Counted from the stretch's first letter, positions 23,289 through 34,540 are shown. The stretch is 45,928 bases of DNA from Acidimicrobiales bacterium (GCA_025463365.1 JAOBWM010000017.1:1-45928); one strand, 5' to 3'. Numbers and translations: made by a program. Notes: generated from the letters alone by a model not told the origin.

Positions 23289-24617
23289 ATGGCCGACGAT
23301 CTCTTCGGGGCGGCTCGGGAGGACCGGCTGGCGTCGCGGGCACCGCTGGCCGACCGCCTCCGCCCGCGCCGGCTCGACGACATCGTCGGGCAGGACCAGC
23401 TCATCGGCCCGGGCAAGCCGCTGCGGGTGCTGATCGAGGCGGACCGGCTGTCGTCGGTGATCCTCTGGGGGCAGCCGGGCACGGGCAAGACCACGCTGGC
23501 GCGCGTGATCGCCGGTCACACGGCGAAGGCCTTCGAGACCCTTTCCGCGGTCACCGCCGGGGTGAAGGACGTGCGCGAGGTCGTGGCTCGCGCCGAGCAG
23601 CGCCTCGGCGAGCGGGGCCAGGGGACGATCCTGTTCCTCGACGAGGTGCACCGGTTCAACAAGTCCCAGCAGGACGCGCTCCTCCCGTCCGTCGAGAGCG
23701 GGCTGCTCACCTTGATCGGTGCCACCACCGAGAACCCGTACTTCGAGGTGAACCCGCCGCTGCTGAGCCGGTCGACCCTGTTCCGTCTGGAACCCCTCGA
23801 CGACGCGGCCTCGCGGGCACTGATCGCCAAGGCGTTGGAGGCCGAAGGCGCGTCGATCGACGACGAGGCCGCCGACCACCTCGCCGCTCGGTCGAACGGC
23901 GACGGGCGGCACACGCTCACCAGCCTCGAGGTGGCTGTCACGTTGGCTCGGGGCCGGTCCGAGGGAGCCCCGGTCGTGGTGTCGCTGGCCGACGCCGAGG
24001 CTGCGCTCGGCACCAAGGCGCTGCGGTACGGCCGCGACGACCACTACGACGTGATCTCGGCCTTCATCAAGAGCATCCGTGGGTCCGACGCCAACGCCGG
24101 CCTGTACTGGCTTGCCACCATGCTCGAAGCGGGTGAGGACGCACGGTTCATCGCCCGCCGACTGGTCATCTTGGCGTCGGAGGACATCGGCGAGGCCGAC
24201 CCGCTCTCGCTCCTGGTGGCGACGGCGGCAGCCCAAGCAGTCGAGTACGTCGGCCTGCCCGAGGCTCAGCTCAACCTGGCCCAGGCGGTGATCCACCTTG
24301 CCACGGCCCCGAAGTCGAACCGAACGATCGTCGCCATCGGCCAGGCCCGGGCCGACGTGCGCGACAAGCCGTCATCGGGCGTGCCGGCCCACCTGCGCGA
24401 TGCCCACTACCAGGGGGCGGCGAAGATCGGCCACGGCGACGGCTACGACTACCCTCACGACGACCCCCGGGGATGGGTGCCCCAGCAGTACCTGCCGCCG
24501 GAGGTCGCCGATCAGCAGTACTACGTGCCGTCGAGCCACGGCCGGGAACGGGAGATCGCAGATCGCATGGCGCGCCTCCGCCAGACCACCGAGACCAGCC
24601 CGGAGCCCGGCTCGTGA
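23289..24617 (+). CDS. rarA: Replication-associated recombination protein RarA (MgsA)
   Basis: AAA+ ATPase of the RarA/MgsA/WRNIP1 family that acts at stalled replication forks and interacts with single-strand-binding protein. It has 442 residues. DLFGAA at the extreme N-terminus and PLADRLRPRRLDDIVGQDQLIG lead into Walker A GQPGTGKT (61-68), Walker B ILFLDEVHRFNKSQQDALL and sensor GATTENPYFEVN. The C-terminal tetramerisation domain has LYWLATMLEAGEDARFIARR. Overlap of its stop with the GTG of the DUF948-like gene (GTGA) couples it to small envelope genes before alaS, an order also found in other actinobacteria. Confidence 0.96.
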   Translation: MADDLFGAAREDRLASRAPLADRLRPRRLDDIVGQDQLIGPGKPLRVLIEADRLSSVILWGQPGTGKTTLARVIAGHTAKAFETLSAVTAGVKDVREVVARAEQRLGERGQGTILFLDEVHRFNKSQQDALLPSVESGLLTLIGATTENPYFEVNPPLLSRSTLFRLEPLDDAASRALIAKALEAEGASIDDEAADHLAARSNGDGRHTLTSLEVAVTLARGRSEGAPVVVSLADAEAALGTKALRYGRDDHYDVISAFIKSIRGSDANAGLYWLATMLEAGEDARFIARRLVILASEDIGEADPLSLLVATAAAQAVEYVGLPEAQLNLAQAVIHLATAPKSNRTIVAIGQARADVRDKPSSGVPAHLRDAHYQGAAKIGHGDGYDYPHDDPRGWVPQQYLPPEVADQQYYVPSSHGREREIADRMARLRQTTETSPEPGS

Positions 24618-24991
24618 GCGCCGCCGTGCTCGCCGAGCTCTCGGCCTCGGACCTCGCGTTGGTGGTGGTCACCGGCTGCAGCATCGTGGCGGTGGTGGTG
24701 GTGCTGTTCGTGGCGGCTCGGCTCCTGGTGGTGCTGCGACGCGTGACCCACACCCTCGACGAGATCAACGACCAGGCGCTCCCGCTGGTGGACGAGCTGG
24801 CCGCCAGCCTCGCCGCCGCCAACGAGGAGCTGGCCCGTGTCGACCGGCTGGTCGGCAGCGCCGAGTCGATCTCCGCCACGGTCGACGCCACCTCGAAGCT
24901 CGCCTACCGGGCGCTCTCGGCGCCGGTCATCAAGACCGTGGCCATGACCTCCGGCGCGAGCCGAGCGGCCAAGCGGCTGCGGAAGGAGTAG
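24614..24991 (+). CDS. DUF948-like single-pass membrane protein
   Basis: 125-residue protein with one N-terminal membrane segment (about 12-35, VVVTGCSIVAVVVVLFVAA) followed by a helical cytosolic part with regular Leu/Val spacing (RVTHTLDEINDQALPLVDEL). That layout is typical of DUF948 proteins found between rarA and alaS in actinobacteria; their role is unknown. The start is GTG 24614, overlapping the rarA stop; longer upstream starts would sit within rarA. The next gene begins 4 bp after the stop. Confidence 0.8.
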   Translation: MSAAVLAELSASDLALVVVTGCSIVAVVVVLFVAARLLVVLRRVTHTLDEINDQALPLVDELAASLAAANEELARVDRLVGSAESISATVDATSKLAYRALSAPVIKTVAMTSGASRAAKRLRKE

Positions 24992-24995
24992 CGCG

Positions 24996-25382
24996 GTGTT
25001 GAAGCGGGCGTTCTGGATGAGCACGGGCATGGCCGTCGGCGCGGGCGGAGCGTTCTGGGCCAAGCGCAAGGTGGAGGCCACCGTCGAGCGCTACCTGCCC
25101 GAGCAGGTGGTCGAGCGCGTGGGCTCGTCCACGCGCGACCTCGGCCGCACGGTGAAGGCCGCCGCCACCGAGGGCCGGGCGGCCATGCGCGCCACCGAGG
25201 CGGAGCTGCGGGCTCGCGTGGAGGATCGGACGTTCGTCGGCCCGACCAAGCGGGCGACAGCCCCGGCAGGAACCCCGCCGGGCACGACCGGCACCCCGCC
25301 GCGAGGTGGCTCCCGGCGGGCCAGCCGCGTCCCGCCGCCGCTCGGCACGGCGACCACCTCACGCCGTCGCGCCCGCCGGTGA
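24996..25382 (+). CDS. Small conserved hypothetical protein (DUF6167-like)
   Basis: 128-residue protein beginning MLKRAFWMSTGMAVGAGGAFWAKRK by position, that is, a short hydrophobic Gly/Ala-rich segment followed by a basic, helical stretch (about 25-75) and a Pro/Thr/Arg-rich tail. The N-terminus resembles the small protein (DUF6167 type) that other actinobacteria carry next to a DUF948 gene upstream of alaS. No catalytic motif is visible. GTG 24996 is the start. Its end overlaps the next GTG by four bases. Confidence 0.7.
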   Translation: MLKRAFWMSTGMAVGAGGAFWAKRKVEATVERYLPEQVVERVGSSTRDLGRTVKAAATEGRAAMRATEAELRARVEDRTFVGPTKRATAPAGTPPGTTGTPPRGGSRRASRVPPPLGTATTSRRRARR

Positions 25383-25729
25383 CCGACCTCGACCCAGACC
25401 CAGACCTTCGCCCCGGCCCCGGCGCCGACCTCCGCCCGGATCGGTGGTCGATCGCCGGCTACCGCTGGTCGGCGGTCGTGGCCGCATTGGCGGCGCTCGG
25501 TCTCGGAGCGGTGGGCGCGGTGCTGCTGGTCGTCGGCCACCACCCGTGGGACGGCCGGGTGGTCGAGACCTTGCGGGGCACCACGCACGGGCTGCACCGC
25601 GGCGACGTGCTGTCGATCATCCCCGCGGTCGCCGCGTCCGGCCTGGCCATGTGGTGCCTGCGCCAGGGTCGCGTCCGACCCCGCCGAGACGCCGCCTCGG
25701 CGCAACGATCGGCCGGTGTCAGCCGGTGA
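25379..25729 (+). CDS. Small hypothetical membrane protein
   Basis: 116 residues with an acidic, Pro-rich start (DLDPDPDLRPGPGADLRPD), a membrane segment at about 30-52 (AVVAALAALGLGAVGAVLLVV) and a second, weaker one near 78-95 (VLSIIPAVAASGLAMWCL). A basic tail follows. I do not recognise a family. GTG 25379 overlaps the preceding stop (GTGA), supporting a real, coupled gene. It ends a probable DUF1003-rarA-DUF948-DUF6167 run. Confidence 0.6.
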   Translation: MTDLDPDPDLRPGPGADLRPDRWSIAGYRWSAVVAALAALGLGAVGAVLLVVGHHPWDGRVVETLRGTTHGLHRGDVLSIIPAVAASGLAMWCLRQGRVRPRRDAASAQRSAGVSR

Positions 25730-25957
25730 ACGAAGCCGGGCCGTCGACGGGGGTCGCCGGGGTAGCAGCCCCGTCTCGGCCGCCTGGTCGGTGGTGGTCG
25801 GCACCGTCGCGGGCTGCGGCGGCAGCGAGCCGCACGGATCGTCGACCCGCCAGATGGAGGTGGTGGATCCGCCGCCTCGATGTGCCAGGTGCCACGCCTA
25901 GGGCCGTCGGGTCCGCGGTCGGCAGCGATGCCGTTCCGTCCCGCGGAGGGGCACCGA
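25730..25957. other. Gene-free spacer before the alaS promoter
   Basis: About 230 bp (297 bp to the alaS start) with no ORF I would trust on either strand. I see no clear repeat or terminator in it. A short plus-strand frame at 25716-25901 and a minus frame at 25719-25997 lack recognisable domains. Confidence 0.6.
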
Positions 25958-25963
25958 TAGGGT
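25958..25963 (+). promoter_or_regulatory. Putative -10 element of the alaS operon
   Basis: TAGGGT, the same hexamer as before yajC. It predicts a leader of about 57 nt ending in a strong Shine-Dalgarno (AAGGGGGG, 26012-26019) before ATG 26027. Confidence 0.45.
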
Positions 25964-26026
25964 GGTCCGACCTCGCGCCGGGATGGCCTCGGCGCACGCG
26001 AGTCCACGTGGAAGGGGGGCGCAGCG

Positions 26027-28624
<2,598 letters not shown>

Positions 28625-28633
28625 CGGCGCACG

Positions 28634-29083
28634 ATGCGAGTGCTCGCACTGGACCTCGGGAGCAAGCGGATCGGCGTGGCCGTCTCCGACGCCGGCCGCA
28701 CCGTCGCCACCCCCATCGCCACGCTCGAACGCCACGGCGATCGGCCGCGCCTGCACCGCGAGATCGCCGAGCTGGTGGCGGAGTGGGACGCGGGCCTGCT
28801 GCTGCTCGGCTTCCCGATCGCCCTCGATGGGTCCGTCGGGCCGGCGGCCCAGGCGGTGCTGGCCGAGCGCGACGAACTGGCGTCCGTGGTGGGTGTGCCC
28901 GTCGAGCTGCACGACGAACGGCTGACCACCCGCATCGCCGATCGCGCCCTGCGCGAACGGGGGGACCTCGACGGGCGGGCCCGGCGCAAGGTGGTCGACA
29001 TGGTGGCGGCGGCGGTGATCCTGCAGGATTGGCTGGACCACGCCGGGCATCCCACCCGGCACGAGGAGGGAACCGGCTCGTGA
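28634..29083 (+). CDS. ruvX: Holliday junction resolvase-like nuclease RuvX/YqgF
   Basis: RNase H-fold nuclease of the YqgF/RuvX family, linked to pre-16S rRNA 5'-end processing and anti-termination, with a proposed Holliday junction role. The 149-residue protein has the N-terminal catalytic strand LALDLGSKRIGVAVSD (first acid D7). The segment LLLLGFPIALDGSVG and the C-terminal DERLTTRIADRAL with VDMVAAAVILQDWL follow. The gene sits between alaS and mltG, the usual actinobacterial place. The stop overlaps the mltG GTG (GTGA). Confidence 0.95.
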   Translation: MRVLALDLGSKRIGVAVSDAGRTVATPIATLERHGDRPRLHREIAELVAEWDAGLLLLGFPIALDGSVGPAAQAVLAERDELASVVGVPVELHDERLTTRIADRALRERGDLDGRARRKVVDMVAAAVILQDWLDHAGHPTRHEEGTGS

Positions 29084-30408
29084 CGTTCTACGACCAGGAT
29101 GGCGCGCGTCGCCCGTCCGCGGATGCCGGTGGCCGTCCGCCGGAGCCGCCGTCGGCCGACCCCTACGCCGACCCGGACATCTGGGCCGGCACGCCCGTCG
29201 CCGATGCCGGCGGCCCGCGTCGCCCGCCCCGCCGCCTGGGAGGTCCCCGCCCCGGACGGCCGGGTGCGGTGCTCACCGAGCCGACCTCGGTGTCGGTCGA
29301 CGCACCTGTCGCTGCGCCCCCGGACGACGGCCACGACTACGTCGATCTCGGGCGTGAGAGCCGGCTGCCCCGATGGATCCCCGTCCTCGTGGTCCTCGGG
29401 CTGATCGCGGCGGTCGTCGGCCTCGGTGGTCGTTGGTGGTACCAGCGCCAGGTCGACCCACCCGGTCCCGCCGGCGCCGCGGTGTCGGTCCAGGTGCCCG
29501 AGGGCTCGTCCACCAGCCGCATCGGCGACCTGATGGCGGCCCGGGGCGTCGTCTCCAACAGCACGCTGTTCAACTTCTACATGGATCGCAAGCACGCCGG
29601 CCCGTTCCAGGCGGGCACGTACCAGATGCGGCAGAACTCCAGCTTCGACGAGGCGATCGCCCAACTCGAGAGGGGCCCGGGGAAGCCCGTCACGGCCCAG
29701 GTCACCAAGGTCACGATCCCCGAGGGGTTCACGGTGGCCAAGATCCTCGCCCGCATCCACCAGAAGGTCCCTCGCATCGCGGTGGCCGACATGCAGGCGG
29801 CCCTCGACCAGGGGAAGATCCCGACGTCACTCAAGCCCACCGGCACCTCGTCCTACGAGGGACTGCTCTTCCCGGCCACCTACGAGGTCGGCAGCGGGAC
29901 CGACGGCGTCCAGCTGCTGACGATGATGGCGGCCGAGATGGAGCAGCGGGTCGGTGGCCTCGGCATCGAGGTGGCGCGGGCCCACATCAAGCAGCGCTGG
30001 GGCCTCGACCTCTCCGCGTACGACATGGTGAAGGTCGCGTCGATGATCCAGTTCGAGGCGGCCGTCCCCGCCGACGCCCCGAAGATCGCCGCCGTGACGT
30101 ACAACCGGCTCCAGAAGGGCATCCCGCTGGGCTTCGACTCGACCTCCATCTACGAGGCGGCGGTCAAGGGCACCCAACCCGACTACAAGGTCGACAGCCC
30201 GTACAACACCCGGCTCCACACCGGGCTCCCGCCGACGCCGATCGCCATGCCGGGCGCCTACGCCCTCGAGGGGGCCATGGAACCGGCCGACGGCGACTGG
30301 CTCTACTTCGTCCTGACCAACACCAAGGAGGTCACCTTCTCGGTGACCTACAGCGACTTCTTGCAGGCGAAGGCCCTCTGCAAGCAGCGCGGTCTCGGCT
30401 GTGGCTGA
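29080..30408 (+). CDS. mltG: Endolytic murein transglycosylase MltG
   Basis: Membrane-anchored lytic transglycosylase (YceG-like) that cuts nascent peptidoglycan strands and helps set glycan length. The 442-residue protein has a long Pro-rich cytoplasmic N-terminus (1-95) and one membrane segment (about 99-118). A LysM-like part (VQVPEGSSTSRIGDLM) precedes the catalytic domain. Catalytic glutamate E326 lies in ASMIQFEA, where E. coli has ASIVEKET; the active-site Glu is kept and the preceding one is Gln. YNTRLHTGLPPTPI and YFVLTNT close the domain. GTG 29080 overlaps ruvX. The 3' end overlaps aroE by eight bases. Confidence 0.94.
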   Translation: MTFYDQDGARRPSADAGGRPPEPPSADPYADPDIWAGTPVADAGGPRRPPRRLGGPRPGRPGAVLTEPTSVSVDAPVAAPPDDGHDYVDLGRESRLPRWIPVLVVLGLIAAVVGLGGRWWYQRQVDPPGPAGAAVSVQVPEGSSTSRIGDLMAARGVVSNSTLFNFYMDRKHAGPFQAGTYQMRQNSSFDEAIAQLERGPGKPVTAQVTKVTIPEGFTVAKILARIHQKVPRIAVADMQAALDQGKIPTSLKPTGTSSYEGLLFPATYEVGSGTDGVQLLTMMAAEMEQRVGGLGIEVARAHIKQRWGLDLSAYDMVKVASMIQFEAAVPADAPKIAAVTYNRLQKGIPLGFDSTSIYEAAVKGTQPDYKVDSPYNTRLHTGLPPTPIAMPGAYALEGAMEPADGDWLYFVLTNTKEVTFSVTYSDFLQAKALCKQRGLGCG

Positions 30409-31249
30409 TCCGCTCCTGGTGCCGGCGCCTTCGGGGGCGACCCGGGTGGCCGGCGTGATCGGCACACCGGTGCGCCACTCCCGCTCACCGGCCGTGGTCA
30501 ACGCCGCCTTCGCCGCGGCCTGCCTCGACTGGACCTACGCCGCCTTCGAGGTCGCTCCCGGTCGGGCCGCCGATGCCGTGTCGGCCATGCGCACCCTCGG
30601 GCTGGGTGGCCTGTCGGTCACCACGCCCCACAAGCGTGACGTGATCGCCTCACTCGACGAGCTCACCCCCGCGGCTGCCGACCTCGACGCGGTGAACTGC
30701 ATCGCCTGGGCCGGTGACCGGCTCGTGGGGCACAACACCGACGGCGACGGATTGGTGGCCTCCCTGCGGGCCAGTGACGGCATCGACCCGACAGGTGCAC
30801 GGTGCGTCGTGTTGGGCGCCGGCGGCGCGGCCCGCTCCGTCGTGCGGGCGCTGGCCGAGGCCGGGGCCGCCGACGTCGTCGTGGTCAATCGCACGCCCGA
30901 GAAGGGCGAGGAGGCGGCGGCGCTCGCCGGCGCGGTCGGTCGGTCCGGCACGGAGGCCGACCTGGCTTCCGCCGACCTGGTGATCAACGCCACGTCGGTG
31001 GGCATGGGTGTGGCGCCCGGCGCCGAGGAACCGCTGCCGGTGGATCCGCAGCGCCTCGGTGCCCATCAGGTCGTGATCGACCTCGTCTACCTGCCCCTGC
31101 AGACCCCATTGCTCCTGCTGGCCGAGCAACGCGGCGCCCGCACGGTCGATGGGCTCGGCATGCTCGTCCACCAGGCCGCCATCGCCATCACCCTGTGGAC
31201 CGGCGTCGCCCCCGACATCGCCACCATGGATGCCGCGGCCCGGGCTTGA
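30401..31249 (+). CDS. aroE: Shikimate dehydrogenase
   Basis: NADPH-dependent reduction of 3-dehydroshikimate to shikimate in aromatic amino acid synthesis. The 282-residue protein has the shikimate-binding SRSP (27-30), catalytic K78 in VTTPHK and D114 in HNTDGDG. The Rossmann glycine loop is VVLGAGGAARSVV, and VVNRTPEKGEE follows. GTG 30401 overlaps the mltG stop by eight bases (GTGGCTGA). The other pathway genes aroC, aroK and aroB lie 2 kb further on, after a DUF4388 gene and a prepilin peptidase gene. Confidence 0.95.
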   Translation: MADPLLVPAPSGATRVAGVIGTPVRHSRSPAVVNAAFAAACLDWTYAAFEVAPGRAADAVSAMRTLGLGGLSVTTPHKRDVIASLDELTPAAADLDAVNCIAWAGDRLVGHNTDGDGLVASLRASDGIDPTGARCVVLGAGGAARSVVRALAEAGAADVVVVNRTPEKGEEAAALAGAVGRSGTEADLASADLVINATSVGMGVAPGAEEPLPVDPQRLGAHQVVIDLVYLPLQTPLLLLAEQRGARTVDGLGMLVHQAAIAITLWTGVAPDIATMDAAARA

Positions 31250-31341
31250 TGTCCGGACCGGGTCCCCAACCGAACCCCTTCACTTCGAGGCTCGATCTGC
31301 CGATGGATGACCGAAACCGCCACCCGACCCAGGAGGCTCCC

Positions 31342-32442
31342 GTGGCCCTACAGGGCGATCTCAGCTCCTTTGCCCTCCCCGACGTGCTTCGCCTCTTGGC
31401 AGGCACGGCCAAGTCCGGCTGCCTGGAGATCTCGGCCGCCGCGACCACCGGTGAGGTCTGGCTCCGCGACGGTGGTGTGGTCGGCGGCGCCATCTCCACG
31501 TCCCCGCACGCGTTGAGCCCGGCCGATGTCGTGTTCGAGCTCCTGCGCCTCCCCGAAGGCTCGTTCGTCTTCGACGAGGGCGAGGAGATCGACGACGTCG
31601 ACGTGACGAGCGTCGAGGACACCTTGAACGCGGCCGAGGCCCTGGTCTCCGACTGGATCGACGTCGAGTCGGTCGTGCCGTCGATGGATGCCTGGATCAC
31701 CTTCGCCCCTGACATCGACGACGAGATCACCGTGTCGACCGACCAGTGGCGCGCCCTGGCGATCCTCGGCAACGGCGGCAGCGTCCGAGACCTGGCCGAC
31801 TCGATGGAGCTCACCGACCTGACGGCCAGCCGGCTGGTGAAGGGACTCGTCGAGGGCGGCATGGCCCTCTTGCGGGCCGACGACGGCTACGCCGACGGCA
31901 CCGAGCTCGACGACCGACCGTTCGCCACCGACGCGTACAGCCCTGCCGACGAGATCGACGACCACGACGACCATGACGACCACGACGATCTCGACGTGCT
32001 GCGCGCCGACGATCGCCCGGTGATGCTCGAGTCGAACGACGACGCACTGCTTCCCGAGCCGCTGCCGGGCGAGGGCGTCTCCTATGGCGTCGAGGGCATG
32101 GTCACCGGCCACGTCGATGGTCGAGGCTTCGACGCCGTCGACCACGAGTCGCCCTACGAGCACCTGGCACCCGAGGCGGGCTACGCCGCCGGTGCCCCGG
32201 AGGCCACCGACCCGTGGGCTGCGCTCGACGACGACACCGATGCCGAGGAGCACCCCGGCGACGCCGAGTTCCACGACGTCCCCCGCCACGACTTCCACGG
32301 CCAGACCCAGTCCCGTCCCGTGGCCGACTCCCTCCAGCCCGAGGCGCCAGCCGCCGTGCCCGAACCGGCAGCGGCCGACCCCGAGGTCGGCGACGACGAC
32401 CGCGGTTCGTTGCTCAAGTTCCTCTCGAGCGTCCAGCCCTGA
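31342..32442 (+). CDS. DUF4388 domain protein with winged-helix segment and acidic tail
   Basis: 366-residue cytosolic protein. Residues 1-110 form a DUF4388 (PATAN-like) domain (LQGDLSSFALPDVLRLLAGT, then GEVWLRDGGVVGGAI). Residues about 133-180 look like a winged helix-turn-helix (WRALAILGNGGSVRDLADSM). The remaining half is a very acidic disordered tail containing DDHDDHDDHDD. DUF4388 proteins elsewhere are tied to signalling and to type IV pilus or motility systems; the next gene is a prepilin peptidase. GTG 31342 is chosen for its AGGAGG (31331-31336). ATG 31249, overlapping the aroE stop, would add 31 residues. Confidence 0.82.
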   Translation: MALQGDLSSFALPDVLRLLAGTAKSGCLEISAAATTGEVWLRDGGVVGGAISTSPHALSPADVVFELLRLPEGSFVFDEGEEIDDVDVTSVEDTLNAAEALVSDWIDVESVVPSMDAWITFAPDIDDEITVSTDQWRALAILGNGGSVRDLADSMELTDLTASRLVKGLVEGGMALLRADDGYADGTELDDRPFATDAYSPADEIDDHDDHDDHDDLDVLRADDRPVMLESNDDALLPEPLPGEGVSYGVEGMVTGHVDGRGFDAVDHESPYEHLAPEAGYAAGAPEATDPWAALDDDTDAEEHPGDAEFHDVPRHDFHGQTQSRPVADSLQPEAPAAVPEPAAADPEVGDDDRGSLLKFLSSVQP

Positions 32443-32443
32443 A

Positions 32444-32468
32444 GCGGACGCGCCCCGAGCGCGTCCGC
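32444..32468 (+). terminator. Perfect 10-bp hairpin after the DUF4388 gene
   Basis: GCGGACGCGC (32444-32453) pairs with GCGCGTCCGC (32459-32468) over a CCCGA loop, one base after the stop. No T-run follows. It separates the alaS-to-DUF4388 run from the prepilin peptidase promoter. Confidence 0.6.
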
Positions 32469-32484
32469 AGGCAACGGCGGCCCG

Positions 32485-32490
32485 TAGGAT
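32485..32490 (+). promoter_or_regulatory. Putative -10 element, near-leaderless prepilin peptidase gene
   Basis: TAGGAT lies 9 nt before ATG 32500, just downstream of the perfect hairpin at 32444-32468. Confidence 0.5.
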
Positions 32491-32499
32491 CCCCGTCCG

Positions 32500-33291
32500 A
32501 TGCCCACCCCCATGTTCCTCGTGTTCCTCGGTGTCTTCGGCCTGGCGGTGGGGTCGTTCCTCAACGTCGTGATCGTGCGAGTCCCGGCCAAGGAATCGAT
32601 CATCTCCCCGCCGTCGAAGTGTCCGCTGTGCGAGACACCGATCAAGGGTCGCGACAACATCCCGGTGATCTCGTGGATCCTGCTGAAGGGCAAGTGCCGG
32701 TCGTGCGGCGAGCCGATCGCCGCGGGGTACCCGCTCGTCGAGGCGGGCAACGCGGTCCTGTGGGTCATCGCGGGGGTCCGGTTCGGCGTCACGGGTGAAG
32801 CGGTGGCGTTCGCGGTGCTGTTCTCGATCCTGCTGGCCCTGTCGGTGATCGACATGGAGCTGCAGATCCTCCCCGATGCGATCACGCTGCCGACCGCGCT
32901 GGTGTCCATCCCGGTCATCGTCCTGCTCGCCTACACCGTGACCGACGATCCGGTCGGCCACATCGGCGGTGCCTTCGTCGGCATGTTGGTCTATGCGGGC
33001 GGGCTGCTCGTGACCCTGCTCGCGTTCGAGCTCATCGCCCACAAGGAGGGCATGGGCTTCGGCGACGTGAAGCTGGCCCTGACCCTCGGCCTGTGGCTGG
33101 GGTACCTGCACCCGATCCTGATCGTCTACGCCCTGATCGCCGCGAGCGTGCTCGGGCTGCTCGTCGGCCTCGCCTACTTCGTGGTGCGCCGCAAGAGCAT
33201 GCCGTTCCCGTTCGGGCCGTGGATGGCGCTCGGCGCCGTCGCCGTGATCCTCGCGTCGAACCCGATCCTCGACACCGTCCTCAACCGGTGA
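32500..33291 (+). CDS. Prepilin peptidase (A24 family)
   Basis: Integral-membrane aspartic protease that cleaves, and in full-length forms N-methylates, type IV prepilins. The 263-residue length and both domains suggest a full enzyme: an N-terminal part with zinc-type cysteines C41-x2-C44 and C66-x2-C69, then about seven further membrane segments. Catalytic aspartates are D118 (SVIDMELQ) and D189 in MGFGD, the GxGD motif. No pilin or pilus assembly gene is in the window except the DUF4388 neighbour. In actinobacteria a prepilin peptidase gene often sits beside aroC, as here. It has its own promoter-like hexamer. Confidence 0.93.
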   Translation: MPTPMFLVFLGVFGLAVGSFLNVVIVRVPAKESIISPPSKCPLCETPIKGRDNIPVISWILLKGKCRSCGEPIAAGYPLVEAGNAVLWVIAGVRFGVTGEAVAFAVLFSILLALSVIDMELQILPDAITLPTALVSIPVIVLLAYTVTDDPVGHIGGAFVGMLVYAGGLLVTLLAFELIAHKEGMGFGDVKLALTLGLWLGYLHPILIVYALIAASVLGLLVGLAYFVVRRKSMPFPFGPWMALGAVAVILASNPILDTVLNR

Positions 33292-33343
33292 CGGGCGTCC
33301 CCGGAGGCGGGGAAGGGGTTCGTTCGACGATCGGGGCGACCGG

Positions 33344-33349
33344 TAGGTT
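33344..33349 (+). promoter_or_regulatory. Putative -10 element, leaderless aroC transcript
   Basis: TAGGTT lies 6 nt before the aroC GTG. A GGTAGGTTTG context is shared with the hisS site. Confidence 0.5.
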
Positions 33350-33355
33350 TGCCCC

Positions 33356-34540
33356 GTGATCCGCTACCTGACCGCCGGTGAATCGCACGGCCGGGCCCTG
33401 GTCGTGGTGGTCGAAGGGCTGCCTGCCGGCCTGGTCATCTCCACCGACGACATCGCCCACGAGCTCACCCGGCGTCGCCTCGGCTATGGCCGCGGGCCGC
33501 GGATGCGGTTCGAACAGGACCAGGTCACGTTGCTGGGCGGCGTTCGCCACGGCCGTACCCTCGGATCGCCCGTCGCCGTCGAGATCGGCAACACGGAGTG
33601 GGACCGGAACCCCGAGAAGTGGCAACAGGAGATGTCCCCCGCGATGGCGGACGGTCCGACGCAGGCCCCCCTCACCCAGGTGCGGCCCGGCCACGCCGAC
33701 CTTGCCGGCATGCAGAAGTACGGCTTCACCGACGCGCGCGACGTGCTCGAGCGGGCGTCGGCACGGGAGACCGCGGCGCGGGTCGCGGCGGGCACCTTGG
33801 CCAAGGCGCTGCTCGGCACCCTCGGCGTCCAGATCGTGTCCCACGTGGTCCAGATGGGCCCGGCCAAGGCAACCGGCGCCCGGCCCGGCCCGGGCGACCT
33901 CGATCGGGTCGACGAGAACGAGGTCCGCTGCCTCGACCTCGAGGCGGCCGCGGCGATGGTGGCCGAGATCAAGGAGGCCGCCAAGGAAGGCGATTCGCTG
34001 GGCGGCGTGGTCGAGGCCATCGCCTACGGCGTCCCGATCGGCCTCGGCAGCCACGTGCACTGGGATCGCAAGCTCGACGCCGCGTTGGCCCGGGCCGTGA
34101 TGAGCATCCAGGCCGTCAAGGGCGTCGAGATCGGTGACGGGTTCGACGTCGCCGGGCGGCGGGGGAGCGATGCCCACGACCCGCTCACGTGGACCTCGGC
34201 CGACGGCTACGCCCGCGGCTCGAACTACTCGGGCGGCGTGGAAGGTGGCATGTCCACCGGTGAGCCGGTGGTGGTCCGCGCCGCCATGAAGCCGCTCGCG
34301 ACGCTCAACAAGCCCACCCTCGCGACGGTGGACACGGCATCCAAGGACCCTGGCGTGTCCTTCAAGGAGCGCACCGACGTCACCGCCGTCCCCGCCCTCG
34401 GCGTGGTCGTCGAGCACATGGTCGCCCTCGTCCTGGCCGACGAAGCGGCCCGCAAGTTCGGTGGGGATTCGGTCGAGGAGTTCGTGCGCAACCACCGCAC
34501 CTTCACCGAGGCGCTTGCCGCGGGCCCGGTCGGTGCCTGA
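33356..34540 (+). CDS. aroC: Chorismate synthase
   Basis: Converts EPSP to chorismate using reduced FMN. The 394-residue protein carries the family signatures: GESHGRALVVVVEGLPAG at the N-terminus, RRRLGYGRGPRM, RPGHADLAGMQKYG, RASARETAARVAAG and the C-terminal SNYSGGVEGGMSTG. The GTG start gives MIRYLTAGESHG, the normal beginning. An overlap of eight bases (GTGCCTGA) couples it to aroK, and aroB follows, giving the aroC-aroK-aroB group typical of actinobacteria. Confidence 0.97.
   Translation: MIRYLTAGESHGRALVVVVEGLPAGLVISTDDIAHELTRRRLGYGRGPRMRFEQDQVTLLGGVRHGRTLGSPVAVEIGNTEWDRNPEKWQQEMSPAMADGPTQAPLTQVRPGHADLAGMQKYGFTDARDVLERASARETAARVAAGTLAKALLGTLGVQIVSHVVQMGPAKATGARPGPGDLDRVDENEVRCLDLEAAAAMVAEIKEAAKEGDSLGGVVEAIAYGVPIGLGSHVHWDRKLDAALARAVMSIQAVKGVEIGDGFDVAGRRGSDAHDPLTWTSADGYARGSNYSGGVEGGMSTGEPVVVRAAMKPLATLNKPTLATVDTASKDPGVSFKERTDVTAVPALGVVVEHMVALVLADEAARKFGGDSVEEFVRNHRTFTEALAAGPVGA

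Noticed and set aside
19631-23494. Very long minus-strand open frame opposite hisS, aspS and rarA
   Set aside because: Composition is Asp/Glu/Val/Gly/Arg-rich antisense shadow of well-supported plus-strand genes with no domain of its own.
25958-25978. T-box-like AGGGTGG string upstream of alaS
   Set aside because: The conserved T-box core continues NACCGCG; here it reads TCCGACC. No stem I or specifier loop is evident, and TAGGGT fits the window's -10 pattern better. A search with the Rfam T-box model would settle it.
25716-25997. Short frames on both strands between the small membrane gene and alaS
   Set aside because: No recognisable domain, no Shine-Dalgarno, and the plus frame overlaps the end of the preceding gene.
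32444-32468. Intrinsic (Rho-independent) terminators in general
   Set aside because: Strong hairpins occur after several genes, but none is followed by a T-tract, so they are listed only as candidates.
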